Below, piece by piece: positions 28,215 to 37,137 of a stretch of DNA of 64,000 nucleotides. The DNA comes from Roseobacter litoralis Och 149 (GTDB lineage: Bacteria; Pseudomonadota; Alphaproteobacteria; Rhodobacterales; Rhodobacteraceae). The stretch covers positions 3,472,001 through 3,536,000 of the forward strand of contig NC_015730.1 of NCBI RefSeq assembly GCF_000154785.2, in the 5' to 3' direction. A program made the position numbers and the translations under genes. Under the pieces are notes generated by a model that saw only the letters and a list, made by a program, of their open reading frames with translations, was not told the DNA's origin and searched no databases. Each line of letters opens with the position of its first letter. The stretch's first letter is position 1.

Positions 28215-29752
28215 CATTACGCGAAAACACCGGGCGCAGACGGACCCGCCGTGGTGGCGGGCCCAAGGCGGCACCAGAGCGCAACGTGAATTACCGCAAT
28301 CTGCGCAACCCCTTTCCCCCGATGGAGGTTTTTTCCAGCGATCAGATCGCGGCCATGCATGAAACATCCCTGCGCACGCTGGAAGAGCTTGGCATGAAAG
28401 TGCTGCTGCCCGAAGCGGTTGAGGTGTTCCGCAAGGGCGGTGCGCGCGTGGTGGACCAGATGGTCTATATCGGGCGCGATATGATTGACGCAGCCCTTGC
28501 AACCGCGCCCAAATCCATCACCGGGCGTGCTGGCGCGCGCGACAGGGACATCCTGCTGGAACTTGGCAGTCTGGTGTTCCAACCCGGCGCAGGTGCCCCT
28601 CATGCCACGGATCTTGCCCGTGGGCGTCGGCCCGGATCAGCACGGGATTTTCGGGAATATACGACGCTGTGCCACCACTTTGATGTCTTCCAGATGATGT
28701 CGCCTTCGGTGGAGCCACAAGATGTGCCGACCCACCTGCGCCATTTCTTCACGACCGAAACGCAACTTACGCTGACCGACAAATTCCCCTTTGTTTTTGC
28801 ACGTGGCACACCGCAAGCGATGGATTGTTTTGAAATGCTGCGCGACTTTCGGGGTGTGACGGATGACGGTTTTGCAGCGGCACCGCATTGCTACACGATC
28901 ATCAACACCAACAGTCCGCGCACGCTCGACATTCCGATGGCGCAGGGGTTAATCGATTTCGCCAGAAACGGCCAACTTTCCATAGTCACGCCCTTCACGC
29001 TGATGGGCGCCATGGCCCCGATCACCGTCGCCGGCGCGATTACGCTCAGCCATGCCGAAGCGCTGGCCGCGATCACGCTGACACAACTGGTCAAACCCGG
29101 CGCGCCGGTCTGCTATGGGACATTCACGTCCAATGTGGACATGAAATCGGGTGCACCGGCGTTTGGTACGTCAGCCCATTTTCAGGCCTCGCTGGCGGCG
29201 GGTCAACTGGCGCGCTTTACGGGTCTGCCGTGGCGCAGTGCGGCGGGCTCTGCGTCTAACGTGAACGACGTGCAGGCGGCCAATGAAAACCAGATGGGCC
29301 TCTGGGGCTGTCTGATGGGTGGGGCCACGGTGATCATCCACGCCGCGGGCTGGCTCGAAGGGGGTTTGAGCGTATCTTACGAAAAAATAATAACAGATGT
29401 GGAAGTGCTGAACATGATTGCCGAACTTTGTGCGGGCAAGCAGGCTGGCGTGGATGAAATCGGTTTTGACACAGCGCTGAGCGCGGTAGAACCCAGCGGT
29501 CACTTCTTTGCCGCGCCGCAAACGATGGCGCGCTACAACACCGAGTTTTACCAACCCATCGTGCATGATTACGCAAATTTCGGCACATGGACGGAACGCG
29601 GGGCGCAGGATGCCAACCAGCGCGCCACCAAAGTGTGGCAGGATATTCTGGCCGCAGACGCACGGCCATCGGTGGATGGTGAGCGATTGGAAACGCTGCA
29701 AAATTTCATCGCCAAACGCACTGCCGAAGGCGGCGCACCACCTGAAAGCTAA
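28211..29752 (+). CDS. Trimethylamine-methyltransferase-family (MttB-like) protein, no pyrrolysine
   Basis: A 513-residue protein of the MttB family. Features include RNPFPPMEVFSSDQIAAMHE, FHPMSPSVEP-like FQMMSPSVEPQDVP, TPFTLMGAMAPITVAGAITL, and FGTSAHFQASLAAGQLARF. No amber codon interrupts the frame, so it is a non-pyrrolysine member; such proteins demethylate quaternary amines such as glycine betaine in other bacteria. A corrinoid acceptor protein would be expected but none lies nearby. The start overlaps the flavoprotein gene by four bases (ATGA). The substrate is unknown. Confidence 0.85.
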   Translation: MTLRENTGRRRTRRGGGPKAAPERNVNYRNLRNPFPPMEVFSSDQIAAMHETSLRTLEELGMKVLLPEAVEVFRKGGARVVDQMVYIGRDMIDAALATAPKSITGRAGARDRDILLELGSLVFQPGAGAPHATDLARGRRPGSARDFREYTTLCHHFDVFQMMSPSVEPQDVPTHLRHFFTTETQLTLTDKFPFVFARGTPQAMDCFEMLRDFRGVTDDGFAAAPHCYTIINTNSPRTLDIPMAQGLIDFARNGQLSIVTPFTLMGAMAPITVAGAITLSHAEALAAITLTQLVKPGAPVCYGTFTSNVDMKSGAPAFGTSAHFQASLAAGQLARFTGLPWRSAAGSASNVNDVQAANENQMGLWGCLMGGATVIIHAAGWLEGGLSVSYEKIITDVEVLNMIAELCAGKQAGVDEIGFDTALSAVEPSGHFFAAPQTMARYNTEFYQPIVHDYANFGTWTERGAQDANQRATKVWQDILAADARPSVDGERLETLQNFIAKRTAEGGAPPES

Positions 29753-29755
29753 CCC

Positions 29756-30451
29756 ATGACTGAGCGTTCAGACCCCAGAATGCACCGCGACACCTCCGAC
29801 ACTGAACCCATGGTCGGCAATGTCAAAGTGACCCGCGATGACTGGCTGAACATGGCCATGGCAGCCCTGATCCGTGATGGGGTCGAAGGCGTGAAGATCC
29901 AGGCCATGGGGGCAGCACTTGGCGTGTCCCGCTCAAGCTTCTATTGGTACTTCAAGTCACGTCAGGACCTGCTCGATGCGCTGCTGGACCATTGGCGGAA
30001 AACGAATACAGCCGCTTTGGTCCGTATGGCCGAGCGACCCGCGCAGACAATCACCGAAGCGGTTGGGAATGTCTTTCGCTGCGTGATCAATCCCGCGCTA
30101 TTTGACACGCGGCTGGATTTTGCCATGCGCGACTGGGCACGCCGGTCGCGAGATGTGCGCGCTGTTCTGGCGGCATCAGATGCGCAGCGTCTGGCCGCCC
30201 TGAAGGCGATGTTCGAAAAGTTCGGATACCCGCCCCTCGAGGCTACGGCCCGCGCGCGCATCCTGTATTACATGCAGATCGGATACGATGACGCAAAATT
30301 GAACGAACCGATGGAGACCCGGAATAAACTGATGCCCGCCTATCTGGTCGGCTTTACCGGAAAGACGCCATCGGCCCGCGAGGTCGCTGATTTGCGGGAC
30401 TATGCCAACGCTTTGGAACGCGCAGACCGCTCTGTTGACGGTTCGACTTAA
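29756..30451 (+). CDS. TetR-family transcriptional regulator
   Basis: A 231-residue protein. An unusual 20-residue charged leader precedes the HTH (about residues 26-72): VTRDDWLNMAMAALIRDGVE, IQAMGAALGVSRSSFYWYFKSRQDL. The C-terminal part is a typical all-helical ligand domain with WARRSRDVRAVLAASDAQRL. It starts three bases after the MttB-like gene stops, and the RND pair follows about 100 bases later. It could control either side; the tight spacing favours the methylamine genes. Confidence 0.85.
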   Translation: MTERSDPRMHRDTSDTEPMVGNVKVTRDDWLNMAMAALIRDGVEGVKIQAMGAALGVSRSSFYWYFKSRQDLLDALLDHWRKTNTAALVRMAERPAQTITEAVGNVFRCVINPALFDTRLDFAMRDWARRSRDVRAVLAASDAQRLAALKAMFEKFGYPPLEATARARILYYMQIGYDDAKLNEPMETRNKLMPAYLVGFTGKTPSAREVADLRDYANALERADRSVDGST

Positions 30452-30553
30452 CACAGTTTTTTGCGCGCGCCCGCGCAGGTTCGCCCCTTGGAGGGGTGCA
30501 ATTTCGAACTAACTGGTTTAGCTGTGACAAGATCGTTTTTACAGGGCTTCCCC

Positions 30554-31681
30554 ATGACCCACCCCTTTTCCTTATCTTCTTTTGCATGCGCGTTATTTGC
30601 CGCGCTCTGCCTGAATTTCCCGGCCACGGCCGTTGCGCAGGGCGGACCTGCCGCCGTCGGTGTCGAAACCGTCGAGATCAAAACCATCGCTGACACCGTC
30701 CCTCTCTTTGCAGAGGTGGTGACAGTGCGCGAGGGTACGATTGCAAGCCGGATCGCTGGTACCGTTGACGAAATTATGGTGCTGGAAGGGACGGCGGTCG
30801 GTCAGGGCGAGATGCTGGCGACGTTGGACACCGAGCTTTTGGATATTCTGGCCCGTCAGGCGCAGGCGCGACTGTCAGAAGCGCGTGCAGGCATCGTGAT
30901 TGCGGAAACCCGCGTTAACCGCGCGGCCAATGCCTTGGCGCGGATTGAGGGGTTACGCAACACGGCGTCTTTCTCCACCAGCCGCTTTGATGATGCGCAA
31001 AGCGATCTGTTCGAGGCCAACGGGCTGCTCGCCGAAGCACAGGCGCGCGTCCAGACCGCCGAGGCAAATCTGGCAGAAACCCGCTATCAACTGGACCGCG
31101 CGCGGATCACCGCCCCCTATGCCGGCATCGTGCTGGAGGTGCAGATCAACCCCGGTGAGTTTATCGCATCAGGCTCTGCCGTCGTGACCCTGCTGGATGT
31201 TCTGTCGATGGAAATCGAGGCCAGCGTACCATCAAAATATGTCAGCGTCCTGCAACCCGGACAAACGGTTGCCGGATACACCGAGACGGGCGTGTCACTG
31301 GAATTGAACGTGCGCGTGTTGCTGCCCGTTGAGGATACGGCCACGCGGACCCGTCCGGTGCGGTTTACATCGTCTGATCTGGCCTCTCTGGACCGTTTGG
31401 CCATCGGCCAGTCCATCACAATCAACATCCCGATCAGCGCCCCGCGCGAGGTTCTGTCGGTGCCCAAGGACGCCTTGGTGCAGGCCCGCGGCGGCTGGAC
31501 CGTTTTTGTGGCGGCGGATGGAACGGCGCAACCGCGCACCGTGCAGATCGGTGTCGCACTGGGGGATCGCTTTGAGGTGCTGGATGGGTTGACCGAGGGC
31601 GACATCGTTGTAACGCGCGGCAATGAACGGCTGCGCCCCGGACAGGAAATCACGCCGATGACCGGCAGCGAGAAAGGCTAG
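30554..31681 (+). CDS. RND efflux periplasmic adaptor (membrane fusion protein)
   Basis: 375 residues from the ATG at 30554, with AGGG about eight bases upstream. The signal peptide ends near TAVAQG. The HlyD-type adaptor layout follows: a lipoyl half (GTIASRIAGTVDEIMVLEGTAVGQGEMLA), a coiled-coil hairpin rich in Ala/Glu/Arg (about 95-160), the second lipoyl half (ITAPYAGIVLEVQINPGEFI), a beta-barrel and a membrane-proximal domain. It bridges the inner-membrane pump to an outer-membrane channel. The pump gene follows four bases later. No outer-membrane channel gene is adjacent. Confidence 0.9.
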   Translation: MTHPFSLSSFACALFAALCLNFPATAVAQGGPAAVGVETVEIKTIADTVPLFAEVVTVREGTIASRIAGTVDEIMVLEGTAVGQGEMLATLDTELLDILARQAQARLSEARAGIVIAETRVNRAANALARIEGLRNTASFSTSRFDDAQSDLFEANGLLAEAQARVQTAEANLAETRYQLDRARITAPYAGIVLEVQINPGEFIASGSAVVTLLDVLSMEIEASVPSKYVSVLQPGQTVAGYTETGVSLELNVRVLLPVEDTATRTRPVRFTSSDLASLDRLAIGQSITINIPISAPREVLSVPKDALVQARGGWTVFVAADGTAQPRTVQIGVALGDRFEVLDGLTEGDIVVTRGNERLRPGQEITPMTGSEKG

Positions 31682-31684
31682 CCC

Positions 31685-34600
31685 ATGGATCTGATCCGCT
31701 ACGCAATTGATCGCCCGATTGCCGTGATGGCCGCCGTCATCATGGCCGTTCTGTTTGGCACCATCGCCGTCAGTCGCATCCCGATCCAGCTCGCACCGGA
31801 TGTGCGAAAGCCCATCGTGGTGATTGAAACGCAGTGGCCCGGCGCGGCCCCCTCCGAGATTGAGCGCGAGATCGTCAACCCGCAGGAAGAGGCGCTCAGG
31901 GGCCTCGAAGGGCTGGATATCATGACCTCCCGCTCGCGCACTGGCGAGGCCGAGATCACACTCGAATTCGGTGTCGGCACAGACATGGTGCAATCGCTCT
32001 TGCTGGTGTCAAACCGGTTGGACCGTGTCGGTGATTATCCCGATGAGGCCAGCGAACCGACACTGGATACATCCGGCGCAGATGACAGCCCCATCGCGTG
32101 GATCTTGTTGACAGCGCAAGAGGGCAACACCCGCGAAATGCCCACCTATGGCGATTTCGTCGAAGACGTCATTCAGGACCGGATCGAACGGATCGAGGGC
32201 GTCTCGGCGGTCAATGTTTTTGGCGGTGTCACCCGCGAGTTGCAGGTCGTGGTGGACCCGCGCAGGTTGTCGCGCTTTGACCTCACCGTGCCAGAAGTCG
32301 TGCGTGTTCTGCGGGACGAAAACATTTCCCTCTCCGCAGGCGACGTCGAAGAAGGCAAGCGCCGCTATGTGGTGCGTGCCGAGGGCAACCTCAACACCGT
32401 TGAGGCCATCAAATCGGTCGTGCTGCGCTCTGACATCGGTACGGGCGGGTCAGGCCGCGTGCGGGTGGCAGATGTGGCCGACGTCAGTTTTGCCTTTGAA
32501 GAAGCCAACTCGCGACTGCGCTTTCGCGGCGAACCGGGGCTGGCGTTCAATATCGTCCGTGAACCCGGCGCGAATGTCATCGAAACCATGGCCGAGGTCA
32601 AAGAGGTTCTGGCCGAACTTTCGGCAGGTCCGGTGGCAGAGGCCGGGCTCAACATGCGGCAGGCCTACGACGAAACGGTCTATATCAACGGGGCCATTGA
32701 TCTGGTGACGCAGAACATCTGGATCGGCGGGGCGCTCGCCGCCGCCGTGCTGATGGCGTTTTTGCGCAGCCCGCGCGCCACGCTCGTTGTGTCCCTGGCG
32801 ATCCCCGTCAGCATCGTGTCCACATTTGTCGCGATGGCCGCCACCGGGCGCACGCTCAACGTTATCTCGCTCGCCGGGATTGCCTTTGCGGTGGGCATGA
32901 TTGTGGATGCCGCGATTGTGGTGCTCGAAAACATCTACCGATTGCGGGAAGAAGGCAAATCAAGGCGCGAGGCCGCCTATCTCGGCGCGAAACAGGTCTG
33001 GGGCGCGATACTTGTCTCAGCGCTGACCACCGTTCTGGTCTTTGTCCCCATCCTCATCATGCAGCTTGAGGCGGGCCAGTTGTTCCGCGACATTGCTGTC
33101 GCCATCTCGGTGTCGGTTCTCCTGTCGCTTGTGGTCGCGGTCACGGTGATTCCGGCACTGGCCAGCAAACTGCTGTCAAAAGGCGATCAGAAAAAGATCA
33201 ACATCTGGGGGCTTGATCACCTTGCGCACGGATTCCATGGGCTGGTCATGTCCTATGTGCGGCTGACGGTGCGGTTCCGCGCTCTGGGGCTGTTCATGGT
33301 GGCGCTGATCGCAGGGGGTGCTGCGGTGGCAACGATCACCTTTCTGCCGCGGCTTGAGTATCTGCCAGAGGGCAACCGCAACCTTGTCTTTGGTCTCATT
33401 ATCCCGCCGCCCGGCTATAACCTTGATACGACGCAGACCATTGCCGAGCGGATCGAAACAGTCGCCCGGCCCCTTTGGGAAGCCGCACCCGAGACACGCA
33501 CCGAAGACGGCACGCCCACGATTGACAACTTCTTTTTCGTAGCGCGCCCGGGGGCAAGCTTCGTCGGCGCATCCGCAGTGGATGGCACGCAGGCGGGAGC
33601 ATTGATCCCTGTCTTGTCGCAACCGATATTTGCCGAACCCGGCACCTTTGGCTTCATGACGCAGCCGTCACTCTTTGGCCGGGGTGTCGGCGGGGGGCGC
33701 ACGATTGAGCTGAACATCTCCGGTCAGGACCTCAACGATATTCTGGCCGTTGCAGGCCGCGCCGCAGGCACGATTTCGCAACTCCTGCCGCGTTCTGAGG
33801 GGCACCAGTTCCGCCCAAGGCCGGGTCTGGAACTCGGCGCGCCAGAGGTGCGTCTGGTGCCGGACCGGTTGCGTCTCGCAGATGCCGGGCTCACGTCGTC
33901 CGATCTTGCCGTGACGGTGGACGCTTTTAACGACGGACTGCGCGTCGCTGAAATAACCGTGGGCGCAGAACGGGTTAATCTGATGCTGAAGGGCGATCCG
34001 GGATTGCAGGTCGGGCAGCGCACGCAGGACATCGGGAATTATCCTGTCGTCACCCCCTCCGGTCAGATCATTCCGGTGTCGGCCCTTGCCGATGTGGTCG
34101 TCACCGCAGGCCCGACGGAAATACGCCACCGGGATCGGTTGCGCACCGTCACGCTTGAGGTCAGACCCTCCGACGCGCTGGCGCTGGAAGAGGCCGTTGA
34201 ACTGTTACAGTCAGAGGTCATCGACGTTCTGGAAGAAAGCGGCCTGCCAAATGGTGTGCGGATGAGCGTGTCCGGCACCGCAGATCAGCTTAGCCAGACG
34301 TGGGAGGCTATCCAGATCAACCTTGCCGTGGCCTTGATCATCGTGTTCCTCGTCATGGCGATCCTTTTCGAAAGCTTCGTGCTGCCGCTGGTCATCATGA
34401 TCTCGGTGCCTGTGGCCGCTGCGGGTGGTGTTGGCGGTCTGGCCTTGCTCAATACCTTCCAGACGCAACCGCTGGATACGCTGACCCTGCTGGGGTTCAT
34501 CATTCTGGTCGGGATCGTCGTCAACAACGCCATTCTGATCGTGCATCAGACGCTGTTTCACCTGCGTGAAGAAGGCATGTCTCCGATTGACGCCATTGAA

Positions 34601-34849
34601 GAGGCAACGCGCAATCGCATCCGCCCGATCTTCATGTCCACCCTGACGTCCGTGTGTGGGATGCTGCCGCTGGTCGTCTTCCCCGGCGAAGGCTCTGAAC
34701 TTTATCGTGGCCTCGGCGCGGTGGTGGTGGGCGGTCTGTCCATGTCGGCGTTTTTGACCCTGCTGACCGTGCCGCCCCTGCTCAGGCTGTGCGTGCGCGC
34801 AACGGTCGAGGACGAAGAGACATTGGCGCTGCGCACCCCGGCGCAGTGA
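31685..34849 (+). CDS. RND-family efflux transporter, inner-membrane pump
   Basis: A 1054-residue AcrB/HAE1-type permease. The N terminus IRYAIDRPIAVMAAVIMAV is the first helix. A large periplasmic loop follows (about 35-330), helices 2-6 include IPVSIVSTFVAMAATGRTLNVISLAGIAFAVGMIVDAAIVVLENI with the proton-relay Asp pair region, and the second half repeats this with IIVFLVMAILFESFVLPLVIM and GIVVNNAILIVHQT. It is a proton-driven exporter; the substrate (drugs, lipids or other compounds) is unknown. It forms an operon with the adaptor. Confidence 0.93.
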   Translation: MDLIRYAIDRPIAVMAAVIMAVLFGTIAVSRIPIQLAPDVRKPIVVIETQWPGAAPSEIEREIVNPQEEALRGLEGLDIMTSRSRTGEAEITLEFGVGTDMVQSLLLVSNRLDRVGDYPDEASEPTLDTSGADDSPIAWILLTAQEGNTREMPTYGDFVEDVIQDRIERIEGVSAVNVFGGVTRELQVVVDPRRLSRFDLTVPEVVRVLRDENISLSAGDVEEGKRRYVVRAEGNLNTVEAIKSVVLRSDIGTGGSGRVRVADVADVSFAFEEANSRLRFRGEPGLAFNIVREPGANVIETMAEVKEVLAELSAGPVAEAGLNMRQAYDETVYINGAIDLVTQNIWIGGALAAAVLMAFLRSPRATLVVSLAIPVSIVSTFVAMAATGRTLNVISLAGIAFAVGMIVDAAIVVLENIYRLREEGKSRREAAYLGAKQVWGAILVSALTTVLVFVPILIMQLEAGQLFRDIAVAISVSVLLSLVVAVTVIPALASKLLSKGDQKKINIWGLDHLAHGFHGLVMSYVRLTVRFRALGLFMVALIAGGAAVATITFLPRLEYLPEGNRNLVFGLIIPPPGYNLDTTQTIAERIETVARPLWEAAPETRTEDGTPTIDNFFFVARPGASFVGASAVDGTQAGALIPVLSQPIFAEPGTFGFMTQPSLFGRGVGGGRTIELNISGQDLNDILAVAGRAAGTISQLLPRSEGHQFRPRPGLELGAPEVRLVPDRLRLADAGLTSSDLAVTVDAFNDGLRVAEITVGAERVNLMLKGDPGLQVGQRTQDIGNYPVVTPSGQIIPVSALADVVVTAGPTEIRHRDRLRTVTLEVRPSDALALEEAVELLQSEVIDVLEESGLPNGVRMSVSGTADQLSQTWEAIQINLAVALIIVFLVMAILFESFVLPLVIMISVPVAAAGGVGGLALLNTFQTQPLDTLTLLGFIILVGIVVNNAILIVHQTLFHLREEGMSPIDAIEEATRNRIRPIFMSTLTSVCGMLPLVVFPGEGSELYRGLGAVVVGGLSMSAFLTLLTVPPLLRLCVRATVEDEETLALRTPAQ

Positions 34850-35086
34850 TCATTTACGCCACCGGGTCGGCACGATGATCAGCGCCCCGACGGAGGACGC
34901 AATCGCGTTGATGCCGGGGCTGCGAAAGCCGATCCCGAACATCAGCGTTACGAAATACATCACGAAGGCACCGCCAATGCAGATGATGATGCTCTGCACA
35001 TAGCCGTTGTGCGTAAACCCAGACCTTTCGGAAAAGAACCCCACAAGGCCCGCGATCACAACCGTACCAATCAACGTCGGGAACAT
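34850..35086 (-). CDS. GlsB/YeaQ/YmgE-like small membrane protein
   Basis: A 78-residue protein with two or three membrane segments. VIAGLVGFFSERSGFTHNG and the following glycine-rich helix (IIICIGGAFVMYFVTLMFG) resemble the GlsB/YeaQ family. The role is unknown. It starts on the last base of the fmt stop codon, so it is translated with fmt, and its stop abuts that of the convergent RND gene. Confidence 0.7.
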   Translation of the reverse strand: MFPTLIGTVVIAGLVGFFSERSGFTHNGYVQSIIICIGGAFVMYFVTLMFGIGFRSPGINAIASSVGALIIVPTRWRK

Positions 35087-36003
35087 CAGTTTCTTCCTTT
35101 AAACAGGGTGCCGTCTTCAATTGCGCTGCCGTTCAGAAAATCAGCCGCACTCTGCGCCGCTTTGCCCGCCCGCTGCACCTGCGTGAGTTCCACCGCCCCT
35201 GTGCCACAGACCACCCGCAGCGGGTTCAGCCGGACCGTGCCCGGCACCCCCGACGCCTCAGAAATGCGCGACCCGAGCAGTTTGACGCGCGTGTCGCCCA
35301 GCAAGGTCCAGGCACCGGGGAACGGCGACAGCCCACGGATCAGCCGATCCACGTCTTCGGCAGGTTGCTCCCAATCCACCTGCGCCTCCGCCTTGTCGAT
35401 CTTGGCTGCATAGATCACACTGTCTTCCGTCTGAGGCACTGCCTCAAGCTGATCGAGCCGCGCCAGCGTGTCGACAATACAAACCGCGCCCAGGGCACTT
35501 AGCCGGTCATGCAACTGCGCTGTTGTCTCCTCAGGCCCTATATCGACAGTTTCACGTGCAAGCACGGGGCCGGTATCAAGACCTGCCTCCATCTGCATGA
35601 TGCACACGCCGGTTTGCGCATCCCCCGCCATGATGGCGCGGTGGATCGGCGCAGCCCCCCGCCAGCGCGGCAATAAACTGGCGTGAATGTTCAGACAGCC
35701 GCGCGTGGGCGCATACAGAATGGCCTGCGGCAGGATCAGCCCATAAGCCACGACCACTGCAACCTCGGCTTCCAGCCCCGCGAAATCCGCCAGCGCTTCT
35801 TCGCTGCGCAGCGACACCGGGTGGCGCACCGGGAGCCCAAGCGCCTCTGCCCGCGCCTGAACAGGCGAGGGTCGGTCTTTCTTGCCCCGTCCCGCCGGGC
35901 GTGGCGGCTGGCTATAGACACAGGCGATCTCATGTCCTGCCGCCACCAGTGCTTCAAGCACAGGGACCGAAAAATCAGGTGTTCCCATGAAAACCAAACG
36001 CAT
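35086..36003 (-). CDS. fmt: Methionyl-tRNA formyltransferase
   Basis: A 305-residue enzyme. [20 protein letters not shown] is the N-terminal start, the catalytic Asn-x-His is in [21 protein letters not shown], and the catalytic Asp is in [11 protein letters not shown]. The C-terminal tRNA-binding domain follows from about residue 205. It formylates initiator Met-tRNA. It belongs with the two deformylase-type genes, which act on the same N-formyl group in the order def - def-like - fmt. Confidence 0.97.
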   Translation of the reverse strand: MRLVFMGTPDFSVPVLEALVAAGHEIACVYSQPPRPAGRGKKDRPSPVQARAEALGLPVRHPVSLRSEEALADFAGLEAEVAVVVAYGLILPQAILYAPTRGCLNIHASLLPRWRGAAPIHRAIMAGDAQTGVCIMQMEAGLDTGPVLARETVDIGPEETTAQLHDRLSALGAVCIVDTLARLDQLEAVPQTEDSVIYAAKIDKAEAQVDWEQPAEDVDRLIRGLSPFPGAWTLLGDTRVKLLGSRISEASGVPGTVRLNPLRVVCGTGAVELTQVQRAGKAAQSAADFLNGSAIEDGTLFKGRN

Positions 36004-36021
36004 CTTATCCTCCAGAGGGCA

Positions 36022-36519
36022 CTAGCCGTTCAGTTTACGCGCCTTGCGCAGCAGCATATCGCGTTTCACCTTGCTGAGATTGTCGAAATACATTTTTCCC
36101 TGCAAATGGTCGATCTGATGCTGCACGCTCGTCGCCTCAAGCCCGACAAAATCGCGCCGCACATAGGTGCCGGTTTCATCCATGAAACGCACGGTCACGC
36201 CGCGCGGACGTCGGACTTTGGCAAACACACCGGGTAAATTCGGGCTCGCCTCTTCATGATCATTCATGATGGCAGACGCCTCGATAATCTCCGGATTGGC
36301 GAGACGAATGCGCCGGTCGCGCGAGTCTGATGCATCCACGACGGCCAGCCGCAACATCACGCCGATCTGCGGGGCCGCCAAGCCCACCCCCGGCATGGCA
36401 TCCATCGTATCGATCATATCATCCCAGATGCCCAGCACGTCCGGCGTGATCTCCGGTACATCAGCGGCAGCCGTGCGCAGCCGCGCGTCTGGCCATTGAA
36501 GGTAAGCGCGCACGCTCAT
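36022..36519 (-). CDS. Peptide-deformylase homologue lacking catalytic residues
   Basis: A 165-residue protein with the deformylase fold. Motif 1 is normal (GVGLAAPQIG, residues 44-53). Motif 2, normally EGCLS, reads EASPN at residues 90-94, so the metal-binding Cys is replaced (Ser92). Motif 3, normally HExxH, is HQIDH at residues 134-138, with the catalytic Glu replaced by Gln135. Deformylase activity is therefore unlikely. It is fully intact, overlaps the canonical def by four bases and precedes fmt, so it is maintained rather than decaying. A binding or regulatory role is an inference. Confidence 0.88.
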   Translation of the reverse strand: MSVRAYLQWPDARLRTAAADVPEITPDVLGIWDDMIDTMDAMPGVGLAAPQIGVMLRLAVVDASDSRDRRIRLANPEIIEASAIMNDHEEASPNLPGVFAKVRRPRGVTVRFMDETGTYVRRDFVGLEATSVQHQIDHLQGKMYFDNLSKVKRDMLLRKARKLNG

Positions 36520-37043
36520 GTGCGGGCCAGTTCCCGTTTCAGCTTGACCATCTTGCGGGTGATCATCTGCCGCTTCAACGGCCTGAGGTAGTCAATAAAC
36601 AGCTTGCCGTCCAAATGGTCGATCTCGTGCTGGGCGCATGTTGCCCACAGCCCGGTAAAGACTTCTGTCTGCTCCGCACCGTCACGATCCATCCAGCGCA
36701 GCTCCACATCTGCCGGGCGGGTCACATCTGCAAACTGCTCGGGGATCGACAGGCACCCTTCCTCATAGACATTCGTCTCATCAGAGGTCGCAATCACCTC
36801 GGGGTTGAACATGACGATCGGGCGCGGCGTTTCCCCCGGTTCTTTCACGCAGTCCATCACAAAGACGCGCTGCAAGATACCCACCTGTGGGGCGGCAAGC
36901 CCGATGCCCGGCGCATCATACATCGTCTCAAGCATGTCATCGCCAAGCTGGCGCAATTCATCGCTGATATCAGCGACAGGCGCCGCTATTTTCTTGAGCC
37001 GCGGATCCGGGTGCAGGATGATACTTCGTTTCATATTTTTCAT
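36516..37043 (-). CDS. def: Peptide deformylase
   Basis: A 175-residue enzyme with all three motifs: GIGLAAPQVG (residues 46-55), EEGCLSIP (Cys97 metal ligand), and QHEIDHLDG (His139, Glu140, His143). It removes the formyl group from nascent proteins. The first Met at 37043 and the fourth residue at 37034 are both possible starts. It is the first gene of the def - def-like - fmt set. Confidence 0.97.
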   Translation of the reverse strand: MKNMKRSIILHPDPRLKKIAAPVADISDELRQLGDDMLETMYDAPGIGLAAPQVGILQRVFVMDCVKEPGETPRPIVMFNPEVIATSDETNVYEEGCLSIPEQFADVTRPADVELRWMDRDGAEQTEVFTGLWATCAQHEIDHLDGKLFIDYLRPLKRQMITRKMVKLKRELART

Positions 37044-37137
37044 TTAGGTCAAGCGCCCGCGCTGTGCAACTGATCTCAGGCTTGCGCTTGCCTCGTTTCC
37101 CGCTAGCTTGCGCCCGAAGCACACACAGGAGCACATC

